From: Terriglobia bacterium
GTDB taxonomy: Bacteria > Acidobacteriota > Terriglobia > UBA7540
Length of the DNA stretch: 18,737 bases
Direction: 5' to 3'
Assembly (NCBI GenBank): GCA_030040295.1
Contig: JASHTZ010000763.1
Location: 1-18,737, forward strand
Part shown: piece by piece, positions 7,087-13,696 of the stretch
Numbering within the stretch: the stretch's first letter is position 1
How the letters are laid out: the number at the start of each line of letters is the position of its first letter
The notes under the pieces: model-generated
Told to the model about the DNA's origin: nothing
Seen by the model: only the letters and a program-made list of their open reading frames with translations
The model's database searches: none
Translations under genes and position numbers: made by a program

Positions 7087-8508
7087 CTAAAGCTTTTTCC
7101 ATCGTTCCCGAAAGGACTCAGGTGCCAGCGCCGGGAAGTCACGCTCTTTTGTCCAATTCGAAACCGGGTAGGTGGGGATTTTTCGAATCCAACCCTTTCG
7201 GGCGAGCGGGAATTGACCCCAGCGAGCGAATTTGGCGCCCAAACGATACAAGGCGGGGTGACGCATTACCCATGCCCAAAGTCGAAATGCGGGCCTTTCC
7301 GGCAGGAGCGCCTCCGTGGGTTTTGGCGCGTGCTGCTGTGCTTCGCTGCGCAAGTGCAACAGCATGTCGGGAATATTGATTTTTACTGGGCAAACTTCCC
7401 GGCAAGCCCCGCAGAGCGAGGAAGCAAAGGGTAGTTCTCGCGCCTGGCCAATGCCGACAAACTCCGGGGTCACCAGCGCCCCGATCGGGCCGCTGTAGAC
7501 CCACCCATAGGCGTGCCCACCGATCTTACGATACACCGGACAAGCGTTCAGGCAGGCGCCGCAGCGAATGCAGTAGAGCATCTCACGCATTTTGGGGTCG
7601 GCCAGCGATTTGATGCGGCCGTTATCCACCATCACAACGTGCATTTCTTCAGGGCCATCTTCCCCCGGGCGGCGTGGACCGGTAAGGAGCGAAGTATAGG
7701 TGGTAAGTTTCTGCCCGGTTCCCGACCGGCCGAGCAGCCTTATGAAAACGCCCAAATCTGCGAGGCGCGGAATAAGCTTTTCAATTCCCACCAGCGCGAT
7801 GTGCACGCGCGGTATCGTAGTGCACATGCGAATGTTGCCCTCGTTTTCCACTGTGACCACGGTTCCCGTTTCAGCCACCGCGAAGTTGGCGCCGCTTAAA
7901 CCCACACCGGCTTTTTGGAACATCTCGCGTAACGCCCGGCGGGCGATGGCGGTGAGTTCTTCCGGCACGTTGGTGCGCTCCGCATTAATGTGCTTCACAA
8001 ACAGGTCGGAAACATCATCGCGAGTCTTGTGGATGGCAGGGCCCACGATGTGGGCGGGCCGTTCACCCGCCAGCTGAATGATAAATTCTCCCAGGTCAGT
8101 TTCAACGGGGCGAATTCCCGCGCCCTCGAGCGCGCGATTCAACTCCACTTCCTCGGCCACCATGGTCTTGGCCTTGACAACTTCCTTCGCCGTCGCTCGC
8201 CGGACGATGTCCACCACAATTCTACAAACTTCTTCTGCCGTGTCGGCCCAATGAACTTTGCCGCCATTGCGCTCCACGTTGTCGGCAAACTGGCCGAGGT
8301 AGTAATCCAGATTCTCGATGACCTGGCGCTTCGCCTCGCGCCCGGCCTCGCGCAGCCGCTCAAAGCCTGCAAACCCGGAGACGGAATTCAGGCGGTGGGT
8401 ATATAAGCGAATCGTTGAGGAGCGATAGGCCTCCGCCAAGCGCGGATTGGCGATGGTCTCGCCACCGATTTGGTGAATCTCGTCGCTGTGAATGCCGGTG
8501 TCAGACAT
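7087..8508 (-). CDS. lutB: LutB-type iron-sulfur lactate oxidation protein (LUD domain plus 4Fe-4S)
   Basis: The 473-residue protein has an N-terminal LUD domain (about 60-300, with SGANFAVAETGTVV typical of LutB/YkgF) and a ferredoxin-like region with two clusters. The first cluster motif is C313-x2-C316-x2-C319-x3-C323-P and the second is C366-x2-C369-x3-C373-P. A C-terminal tail with the WxxxRDFPxLAPESFRxRW pattern completes it. With LutA and LutC it oxidises L-lactate to pyruvate in the cytoplasm or at the membrane face, passing electrons to the respiratory chain. It follows lutA by 60 bp, but this junction is filled by a palindromic repeat. The ATG at 8508 has no Shine-Dalgarno sequence. 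No separate lutC is present on either side. In this locus the lactate probably comes from rhamnose-derived lactaldehyde. Confidence 0.92.
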   Translation of the reverse strand: MSDTGIHSDEIHQIGGETIANPRLAEAYRSSTIRLYTHRLNSVSGFAGFERLREAGREAKRQVIENLDYYLGQFADNVERNGGKVHWADTAEEVCRIVVDIVRRATAKEVVKAKTMVAEEVELNRALEGAGIRPVETDLGEFIIQLAGERPAHIVGPAIHKTRDDVSDLFVKHINAERTNVPEELTAIARRALREMFQKAGVGLSGANFAVAETGTVVTVENEGNIRMCTTIPRVHIALVGIEKLIPRLADLGVFIRLLGRSGTGQKLTTYTSLLTGPRRPGEDGPEEMHVVMVDNGRIKSLADPKMREMLYCIRCGACLNACPVYRKIGGHAYGWVYSGPIGALVTPEFVGIGQARELPFASSLCGACREVCPVKINIPDMLLHLRSEAQQHAPKPTEALLPERPAFRLWAWVMRHPALYRLGAKFARWGQFPLARKGWIRKIPTYPVSNWTKERDFPALAPESFRERWKKL

Positions 8509-8512
8509 GTGT

Positions 8513-8562
8513 TGTAGCCGCGGTCTACGACCGCCGATCGGCGCTCATAGGGCGCCGCTACA
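8513..8562. repeat. REP-like double-hairpin palindrome, copy B
   Basis: A 50-bp inverted repeat with 22-base arms (8513-8534 and 8541-8562) matching at about 17 positions around a 6-base centre CGATCG. It begins TGTAGCCG and ends CCGCTACA. The left arm is itself a perfect hairpin: GCGGTC (8520-8525), TAC loop, GACCGC (8529-8534). The right arm can pair GGCGC with GCGCC. It occupies nearly the whole lutA-lutB junction and ends five bases before the lutB start codon. Confidence 0.75.
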
Positions 8563-8568
8563 GTTCTG

Positions 8569-9297
8569 CTATCGTTGTGCCAAAATCTCCGCTAGATGGA
8601 TTGTCTTTAGAGCCACGCCCTGCCGGTGGATAAGGCCGGCAAGGTGCATCAAGCAACCTCCATCGGCGGCCACCAGATATTCCGCGCCTGTCTCCGTAGC
8701 GGCGTGAATTTTATCCTGGCCCATGGGCACGGACACTTCGGGAAATTTTACGGAGAACGTCCCACCGAAACCGCAGCAGAGCTTGTAATCCTGCATCTCC
8801 ACCAAATCGATCCCCTGCACATTGCGCAACAGTTTGCGCGGCGCATCATCAACGCCCAACTCGCGCAATAGGTGGCAGGAATCGTGGTAAGTCACCCGAT
8901 GCGCAAAGCGCGCGCCCAGGTCTTCCACTTTCAACACTCTCACCAGAAATTCCGAAAACTCGAAAAATCGCTTCTGCAATTCCCGGCATTTGCGCAGAAG
9001 GTCCGGGTCGTCCTCAAAGAGTTCGGAATAGAATACCCGCACCATTGCCGAGCAGGAACCCGACGGAGCGACGACGTAATCCGCATCTTCAAACAAGTCC
9101 AACACCCGGCGAGCAACGCTGCGCGCCTCGTCCCGGAACCCGGTGTTGAACGCCGGTTGGCCGCAACACGTCTGCGCCGGGTTGAACGTGACATCCACAT
9201 CCAATCGGCGGAGAATTTTTACTACGCTTTCCCCGACTTGCGGAAAGAATTGGTCAGCAAGGCAGGTGATAAAGAGAGCTACACGGGGTTTGGCCAT
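8569..9297 (-). CDS. lutA: LutA-type (Fe-S)-binding lactate oxidation protein with two CCG domains
   Basis: The 242-residue protein has two cysteine-rich CCG domains, as in LutA/YkgE and the heterodisulfide reductase/GlcF families. The first is TCCGQPAFN with Cys44 and Cys45, preceded by an early Cys in FITCLADQFFP and followed by APSGSC with Cys82. The second is HDSCHLLRELG with Cys141, CCGFGGTFSVK with Cys174 and Cys175, and DGGCLMHL with Cys215. These ligate iron-sulfur clusters of the LutABC lactate-oxidising complex. The frame is open to a TTG at 9315, but MAKPRVALFITC from the ATG at 9297 matches the usual family start. Neither start has a convincing Shine-Dalgarno sequence. It is the first gene of the lutAB pair and is transcribed divergently from the small RHH gene at 9485. 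Confidence 0.92.
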   Translation of the reverse strand: MAKPRVALFITCLADQFFPQVGESVVKILRRLDVDVTFNPAQTCCGQPAFNTGFRDEARSVARRVLDLFEDADYVVAPSGSCSAMVRVFYSELFEDDPDLLRKCRELQKRFFEFSEFLVRVLKVEDLGARFAHRVTYHDSCHLLRELGVDDAPRKLLRNVQGIDLVEMQDYKLCCGFGGTFSVKFPEVSVPMGQDKIHAATETGAEYLVAADGGCLMHLAGLIHRQGVALKTIHLAEILAQR

Positions 9298-9314
9298 GGT
9301 GACGTGAATAAGCA

Positions 9315-9343
9315 ACGCTATCGGAAATCGACCTGCGGGTCAA
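9315..9343 (-). promoter_or_regulatory. Candidate lutA promoter
   Basis: On the minus strand TTGACC (9343 down to 9338; five of six to consensus) is followed after 17 bases by TAGCGT (9320 down to 9315; three of six). It would start transcription about 10 bases before the lutA ATG, which is short but possible. The weak -10 box keeps the confidence low. Confidence 0.35.
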
Positions 9344-9363
9344 GGTGGTATGCGTAGCGGCGT

Positions 9364-9419
9364 TGTAGCGCGCCTGTCCCCAGGCGCGTACCGTTGTGGG
9401 TGGAGACAGTCGCGCTAGA
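9364..9419. repeat. REP-like double-hairpin palindrome, copy C
   Basis: A 56-bp element between lutA and the divergent RHH gene. The left arm starts TGTAGCGCGCC and contains a perfect 8-bp hairpin: CGCGCCTG (9369-9376), TCCC loop, CAGGCGCG (9381-9388). The right arm ends CAGTCGCGCTAGA (to 9419) and is a degraded reverse complement of the left arm (about 18 of 25 positions). Confidence 0.7.
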
Positions 9420-9428
9420 GACGGGACC

Positions 9429-9463
9429 TTGATTTTTACTCAAAGTTGATGCATATTTGAGTA
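9429..9463 (+). promoter_or_regulatory. Promoter and perfect inverted-repeat operator of the RHH gene pair
   Basis: Perfect 8-bp arms TACTCAAA (9437-9444) and TTTGAGTA (9456-9463) are separated by 11 bases containing ATGCAT. A promoter TTGATT (9429-9434), 17-base spacer, CATATT (9452-9457) overlaps the repeat, so bound protein would block RNA polymerase. The site is about 20 bases before the start of a predicted RHH DNA-binding protein, the usual arrangement for antitoxin autoregulation. The palindrome is directly visible; its binding partner is inferred. Confidence 0.6.
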
Positions 9464-9484
9464 GAAATAGAGGGGGCCCGGGAG

Positions 9485-9826
9485 ATGGCTAGAATTCAAC
9501 CAGTTCTCACAAAAACTGAATCGGATTTAGTCGACCAGGTTGCTCAGCTTACGCAGTCCAAACGAACGGACGTAATCAAAAATGCGCTGGCCGTGTACCA
9601 CTGGTTTGTGCGGAACGCCGTAACCGGGGCCAGGGTAATCGCACGTAAACCTACCGGAGAAGAAGTCGAACTGGAAACGCCGGAACTTGTCTCTCTCGAA
9701 GCCAAAGGCCAACGCCTCAGCCCCAAGGAACTTGGGTTATTGGCGAAGAAGCTCGCGAGTACCAGGAATCCCAGCGAGGCTGCGCGCCTGCGTGAATCGA
9801 TTACGCGAGGGTTCTATGGCATTTGA
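9485..9826 (+). CDS. Ribbon-helix-helix (CopG-like) DNA-binding protein, possible antitoxin
   Basis: This 113-residue protein begins with a short beta strand and two helices (residues 1-45: ARIQPVLTKTESDLVDQVAQ, then SKRTDVIKNALAVYHWFV). This is the usual layout of an RHH DNA-binding domain that works as a dimer. A middle beta segment (about 50-70, ARVIARKPTGEEVELETPEL) and a helical tail ending RESITRGFYGI follow. ATG at 9485 is preceded by AGGGGG with eight-base spacing. It lies on the plus strand among minus-strand metabolic genes, has its own palindromic promoter, and is followed 34 bp later by a second small gene. That suggests a regulator or antitoxin with its partner. No toxin fold is evident in the neighbour, so the toxin-antitoxin reading is tentative. 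It could instead be a local transcriptional regulator. Confidence 0.75.
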   Translation: MARIQPVLTKTESDLVDQVAQLTQSKRTDVIKNALAVYHWFVRNAVTGARVIARKPTGEEVELETPELVSLEAKGQRLSPKELGLLAKKLASTRNPSEAARLRESITRGFYGI

Positions 9827-9860
9827 TCCCGCGCCGATTCCTGTGTTGCGGCGGTGAGCA

Positions 9861-10106
9861 ATGCCCAAGATCCGCCGGCAAAATCTTCCCCCCGCCTTGT
9901 TCCAGCACCTGCTCGACAGAATCCAGCAACGCAAAATACCTGCGTCGCAGCTTGAGCTGTTGGCCGAGTGGCTCGAAGAGGAACCTGAGGTTCCCAATGA
10001 ACCTTGGTACAAATCCTTTTCAGGGATGATCGTGTGCGGTGATGGGGAGTTGATCAAAACCTTCCTGATTCCGGGGCAGGTCCCTCAGGGCAAACGGATT
10101 GGATAG
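9861..10106 (+). CDS. Small unrecognised protein paired with the RHH gene
   Basis: An 81-residue acidic-centred protein. Residues 1-40 (MPKIRRQNLPPALFQHLLDR followed by QQRKIPASQLELLAEWL) look like two or three amphipathic helices. A glutamate- and proline-rich turn with a WYKSF motif comes next. The end is a beta hairpin-like segment, MIVCGDGELIKTFLIPGQVP. I do not recognise a family or catalytic motif. ATG at 9861 has GGCGGTGAG just upstream as ribosome site. It starts 34 bases after the RHH gene stop and must be co-transcribed with it. It ends 27 bp from the convergent ABM gene. As partner of an RHH protein it may be a toxin, a co-regulator or a second antitoxin-like subunit; none of these can be decided from the sequence. 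Confidence 0.65.
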   Translation: MPKIRRQNLPPALFQHLLDRIQQRKIPASQLELLAEWLEEEPEVPNEPWYKSFSGMIVCGDGELIKTFLIPGQVPQGKRIG

Positions 10107-10133
10107 ACGTGACACTCCTTCCTGGCCAACGGC

Positions 10134-10466
10134 TTATTTTGAATCAGACAGAGTCAGAGCTTCCATGTAATGCTCAATCACCGGCGGCGGATCGTAGAAA
10201 TGATGCAAGAGTTCGCGCCATTTTGGAAACCGATCGGATTTTCGGAATCCAATCGTATGGTCCTCAAGGGCTCTCCAATGGACGAGCAGGAGATAGCGGT
10301 TGGGAGTCTCGATACACCGGTGGACGTTCAGCGAAATGAATCCAGGCGTGGCGGCAATCAGCGGACGAGCGGCTCGAAGTGCCTCTTCAAAGGCTGCGGC
10401 CTGCCCGGGCCTAACGTTTAAGACTCCCATTTCTATAACCATTTCGATTTCCAGCGCCTGCTCCAT
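10134..10466 (-). CDS. ABM-fold (antibiotic biosynthesis monooxygenase-like) small protein
   Basis: A 110-residue protein with the dimeric alpha/beta ferredoxin-like fold of the ABM family: a strand MVIEMGVLNVRPGQ, a helix AAFEEALRAARPLIAATPGF, then paired strands ISLNVHRCIETPNRYLLLVHW and the helix around FRKSDRFPKWRELLHHFY. ABM proteins are often oxygenases acting without cofactor or simple stress proteins. L-rhamnose mutarotase (RhaM) shares this fold but its sequence motifs are not evident here. The gene starts eight bases after the rhaB stop, so it is co-transcribed with rhaB, which makes a role in sugar handling possible but unproven. The start could also be the ATG at 10442 (MVIEMG), which begins exactly at the first strand; the upstream ATG at 10466 keeps the tighter spacing to rhaB. 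Confidence 0.78.
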   Translation of the reverse strand: MEQALEIEMVIEMGVLNVRPGQAAAFEEALRAARPLIAATPGFISLNVHRCIETPNRYLLLVHWRALEDHTIGFRKSDRFPKWRELLHHFYDPPPVIEHYMEALTLSDSK

Positions 10467-10474
10467 TCATGTCT

Positions 10475-11890
10475 TTAAGCCTGCGCAAAACTCAGCTTCG
10501 CGCTGATCGCCTGGATTTGGTCGAGCGTGACGGCCTTCTCGAGGGAAGCGATCTGCACGGCGCAATTCCCTGCTGCGGTGGATTCGCTTGGCCCGCGCAC
10601 CACTTCGATTCCCGTCACCAATTCGGTCAGGCGATTGAGGGCTTCATTCTTCACGCCACCCCCTACGATGCACAGGCGCTTGATGGACTTGCCGGATAAC
10701 CGGTTCATTTCGTCCACCGCTTCAGCATACCGGCGAGCGAGGCTACGGAAAATGATGGCGGCAAGCGCCGGAGGGCGTTTTTCTTCCGCGAATCCGGCCT
10801 TGCGAAGGCCCGCGTTGATGCGCTCCACCATGTTGCCGGGGGCCAGATATTCGGTTTCATCGGCGTGGAAATACGGTCCATCAGGAGATGCGTCCAGGCA
10901 CTGCGCAGCCAGTTCTGCCGCAGTCAGGCGCAGCCCAATGCTGGTCCATTCTCGAAGGCATTCCTGAAGCAGCCAAAGCCCGATGACGTTTTGCAAGAAC
11001 CGGATGCTGCCCGCCACGCCGCCTTCGTTGGTAAAGGCTTTGCCCTTGCCGCCGCCTTGAACCACAGGCTGAAGAAGAACCGTTCCCACCAGCGACCACG
11101 TTCCTGAGCTGATAAAAGCCAGGTCGGCGTGAGGAAACGGAATGCCCGCCACGGCCGAGCCTGTATCGTGGCAGGCTGGAGCAATCACTTGCGTATTGCC
11201 CAAGCCAACTTCCTGGCTCACCTCCGGCCGCAACTTTCCGAGCGTCGCGCCCGCCTGCACGATGGGCGGAAACTTATCCAGGCTCAGACCGAACGCTGAC
11301 GTGAGTTCGTGCGACCACGATCGGGTTTGCACGTCGAGCATTTGCGTGGTGCTGGCTTCCGTATATTCCGCCGCGGCAACGCCCGTCAGGCGATATTGAA
11401 AATATTCAGGCAGAGTGAGCCAGCGGTGTGCGCGCTCCCAATCCACGGGAAATTCCTCAACGTGTGCGGCCAATTGGTAAAGGGTATTGAATGGAAGAAA
11501 CTGGATTCCGGTGACCTGGTAGAGGCGCTCCCGCGAAACCTTTGTGAACGCCTTCTCCATAGCGGGCACGTTGCGGGGATCACGATAGCAGTAGGCGTGA
11601 CAGATACGCTCGCCTGCGGCGTCGAGCAGCGCGTAGTCGACTCCCCATCCATCCACACCCACGCTATCAATGCGGCCCCCGGTTTTCGCCCCGGCTTTCA
11701 CCAGGCCACGCAGAATTTCATTCCATAGCCGCTCGACGTCCCACACTAGGTGGTTGCCCGACTGCTGCGAGCCATTGGGGAAGCGATGAATTTCCTCGAG
11801 CGTACCCCCACTGCCATTCCACCGGCACAGCACCAGGCGGCCACTCTCGGCGCCAAGATCCACTGCCACCACATTCCGGCCCTGACTCAT
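10475..11890 (-). CDS. rhaB: Rhamnulokinase, FGGY family
   Basis: The 471-residue kinase phosphorylates L-rhamnulose to L-rhamnulose-1-phosphate with ATP in the cytoplasm. It has the two actin-like domains of FGGY kinases. The N-terminal phosphate loop is AVDLGAESGR (9-18). DGWGVDYALLD (80-90) is a rhamnulokinase-type sugar-binding segment. HDTGSAVAG has the likely catalytic base Asp242, close to Asp237 of E. coli RhaB. SSGTWSLVG (261-269) and the C-terminal adenosine-binding stretch IVGGGVKNEALNRL (408-421) with a final TAAGN complete the set. Length matches the family. ATG at 11890 has only a distant GGGGG as ribosome site. It follows the isomerase gene by 128 bp, a gap holding a palindromic repeat, and is followed closely by the ABM gene. 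Isomerase and kinase together define L-rhamnose catabolism by the phosphorylating route. Confidence 0.95.
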   Translation of the reverse strand: MSQGRNVVAVDLGAESGRLVLCRWNGSGGTLEEIHRFPNGSQQSGNHLVWDVERLWNEILRGLVKAGAKTGGRIDSVGVDGWGVDYALLDAAGERICHAYCYRDPRNVPAMEKAFTKVSRERLYQVTGIQFLPFNTLYQLAAHVEEFPVDWERAHRWLTLPEYFQYRLTGVAAAEYTEASTTQMLDVQTRSWSHELTSAFGLSLDKFPPIVQAGATLGKLRPEVSQEVGLGNTQVIAPACHDTGSAVAGIPFPHADLAFISSGTWSLVGTVLLQPVVQGGGKGKAFTNEGGVAGSIRFLQNVIGLWLLQECLREWTSIGLRLTAAELAAQCLDASPDGPYFHADETEYLAPGNMVERINAGLRKAGFAEEKRPPALAAIIFRSLARRYAEAVDEMNRLSGKSIKRLCIVGGGVKNEALNRLTELVTGIEVVRGPSESTAAGNCAVQIASLEKAVTLDQIQAISAKLSFAQA

Positions 11891-11944
11891 CGCAGAAATG
11901 CCCCCATGACGCCAGGATGAATTGCCACCTCGTCTTTGGCGCGT

Positions 11945-12001
11945 TGTAGTGTGGCTGCGCCCAGCCGCGTCACCTTTGCGGCTGAGGACACCCGCGCAGC
12001 A
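11945..12001. repeat. REP-like double-hairpin palindrome, copy D (degraded)
   Basis: Left arm from 11945 (TGTAGTGTGGCTGCGCCC) contains the hairpin GGCTG (11953-11957), CGCC loop, CAGCC (11962-11966). The right arm from about 11978 (GCGGCTGAGGACACCCGCGC) is its imperfect reverse complement, about 16 of 24 positions. It lies between the rhamnose isomerase stop (12019) and the rhaB start (11890) and could attenuate or protect the transcript at that junction. Confidence 0.6.
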
Positions 12002-12018
12002 GAATTCAACTGCTGAAA

Positions 12019-13212
12019 TTATGCGTAGCTTGCCACGGCGCCTTTATTTCTCGCCCCGCGCTCACGTTCAGCTCGCTGCGTGTAACCGGAGGCGCGGAAG
12101 GCCTGGAGCGGTTCCTCTGCCAGCCCCTTGCTCTTTCGCCAATCGCGAATGGCCGGGCGCACGTCGGTGGCGAATGCGGACTTCAGGCACTCCTCCGCAT
12201 CGATCAGCGCGCTCTTCATTTGATAGGCAGTAAGCTTCTCATGGTCCACCAGAGCGGCTTTGGAGTAAATCTCCTGGGCCACCATGGCCGTTTGAATCAT
12301 TTCCTCGACTTTGTCCTTCAGGTTGTGGCTCTGGTCAATCATGTAAGCGATGTCGGCGCGCTCTCCCGTCTCCCTCTCATAGCCGATGATCTCATTGAAG
12401 ATGCGGAACACCTGATAGGGATCAATTGAGCCGAGCGTCAGGTCATCATCCGCATAGCGGCGGTCATTGAAGTGGAACCCGCCGAGCATATCCTCGCTCA
12501 GGAGCCACGCCACAATCTGCTCGATGTTCTGCGCCTGGTAGTGATGGCCAGTATCCACCAGCACGCGCGCCTGCGGCCCGGCGTGGCGCGAGAGGATCAG
12601 CGCCATGCCCCAGTCGCCCAAGTCCATGTGGTAGGAGTAAGGCTCGAAAGGCTTATATTCCACCAGCAGCCGCTGTTGCGGCAAGAGGTGCGAGTGTACT
12701 TCACGGAGGCCTTCCTCAAACCACTTTTTGCGTTGGCGAATCGACGCCGTTCCTGGGAAACTTGAACCATCAGCAAACCACGGCGAGACGTCGTGGCTGC
12801 CCGTCTGCTTGCCGATCTCAACGCAATCCAGAATGTGCTGAAGCGCGGTTTTGCGAATCTCCCGGTCGGGATTGCCGAGTGAGCCGTACTTGTAGATCTG
12901 GTCCTGAAAAACATTGGGGTTGATGGACCCGATGCGCACGCCCGCCTTTTTTGCCGACGCCATCACGGACGACGTGCTCTTTAAACCTTCGGGGAAATCC
13001 CAAAGGACGTGCGTCGCCACGCTCGGACAGCAGCCCGTAAAATGGTGCACCTGGCCCGCGTCAGCAAGCTTCTCTTCCGTGGTCGTGGCCGCAGACGCCT
13101 GTATGAATTTACCGAACCGCGTGCCGGTGTTGGCAAATCCCCACGACGGGAGTTCAATCACAAATGTGTCAAGCGCTTTGTGAATCCGCTCGGTTTGAGC
13201 CGAAGTTGCCAT
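12019..13212 (-). CDS. rhaI: L-rhamnose isomerase, RhaI type
   Basis: The 397-residue enzyme interconverts L-rhamnose and L-rhamnulose with a two-metal (Mn2+-type) site in a TIM barrel. It belongs to the Pseudomonas stutzeri-like RhaI group, not the E. coli RhaA group. All metal and substrate ligands known for the P. stutzeri enzyme appear at a constant offset of 34: Glu185 (VEYKPFEP), Asp220 and His223 (VDTGHHYQ), His247 (GGFHFNDRR), Asp255 and Asp257 (YADDDL), and Asp293 (YMIDQSHN). The frame reaches a TTG at 13233, but the Shine-Dalgarno sequence GGGGGAGGT lies inside that extension and ends four bases before ATG 13212, which is therefore the start (MATSAQTERI). A promoter-like TTGACG/TAGACT pair sits just upstream, so this is the first gene of the rhamnose operon, followed by rhaB and the ABM gene. 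Confidence 0.96.
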   Translation of the reverse strand: MATSAQTERIHKALDTFVIELPSWGFANTGTRFGKFIQASAATTTEEKLADAGQVHHFTGCCPSVATHVLWDFPEGLKSTSSVMASAKKAGVRIGSINPNVFQDQIYKYGSLGNPDREIRKTALQHILDCVEIGKQTGSHDVSPWFADGSSFPGTASIRQRKKWFEEGLREVHSHLLPQQRLLVEYKPFEPYSYHMDLGDWGMALILSRHAGPQARVLVDTGHHYQAQNIEQIVAWLLSEDMLGGFHFNDRRYADDDLTLGSIDPYQVFRIFNEIIGYERETGERADIAYMIDQSHNLKDKVEEMIQTAMVAQEIYSKAALVDHEKLTAYQMKSALIDAEECLKSAFATDVRPAIRDWRKSKGLAEEPLQAFRASGYTQRAERERGARNKGAVASYA

Positions 13213-13236
13213 GTGTACCTCCCCCACAGACAAGAG

Positions 13237-13265
13237 AGTCTATTGCCTCGGTACGGCATCGTCAA
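13237..13265 (-). promoter_or_regulatory. Promoter of the rhaI operon
   Basis: On the minus strand TTGACG (13265 down to 13260; five of six to consensus), an exact 17-base spacer and TAGACT (13242 down to 13237; four of six). Transcription would start near 13230, leaving a leader of about 18 bases that contains the strong Shine-Dalgarno sequence at 13217-13222. No clear operator palindrome is visible beside it. Confidence 0.6.
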
Positions 13266-13696
13266 GATAAGTTCACAAGGTGTGTCTGCACAAGACGGCT
13301 TCCAGCAGGTATTGCGGCCACACGGCGAAAATTATTTCCTCCCCCACCCGTGAAACGGGCTTGGATTCCCAGGTTAATGCGGACCCACAGCCGCAAGACT
13401 AAGTCCGGGCTCCGCGGCGCCGGCGGGAAGGAACATGTCGGTCCGAACGGCGCCGCCGCTTGCCCGTGTCATGGTGGGCAGGCGTGTCAGGCGCGGGTGG
13501 AACGCCGCCGCCTCTTCGGTCTCCAACTCTGCGATCCATATGCGGGCGTCCTTCCCGACGCCGGGTGCGCTTTCGTTCCTGGGGCAAGTCAACTCCTTCT
13601 GGATAATCTTCCAGTGGTTGCATTCTTTTAGATGTCCTCGCGAGGGCCAGGGTTCGTGATGCAGACGGAGGGGTCATCTTATTTGGCTTAGTCCAT
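13266..13696. other. Long intergenic stretch with ambiguous open frames
   Basis: About 430 bp between the permease stop and the rhaI promoter. A small perfect hairpin CCCGT/ACGGG lies at 13347-13359. From about 13374 to 13674 the minus strand has a continuous open frame with no ATG near its beginning (it includes CNHWKIIQKE and ARIWIAELETEEAAAFHPRL). The plus strand has a 74-codon frame at 13435-13659 starting with ATG behind GGGAAGGAA (ending FWIIFQWLHSFRCPREGQGS). Both have GC-rich third positions, so codon bias does not decide between them. I recognise neither product. It may be a gene remnant, a small gene, or a dispersed non-coding element. Confidence 0.4.

Noticed and set aside
10134..10466. 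Naming the ABM-fold gene rhaM
   Set aside because: Fold and location are suggestive but characteristic RhaM sequence motifs are not seen.
13213..13233. Upstream TTG start for the rhamnose isomerase
   Set aside because: It would place the strong Shine-Dalgarno sequence inside the gene; ATG 13212 follows it with ideal spacing.
13347..13359. CCCGT/ACGGG hairpin as a terminator
   Set aside because: Five-base stem with no T tract on either side.
13399..13677. 92-codon arginine-rich minus-strand frame
   Set aside because: Composition is extreme (runs of Arg and Pro) and another frame in the same DNA is more protein-like.
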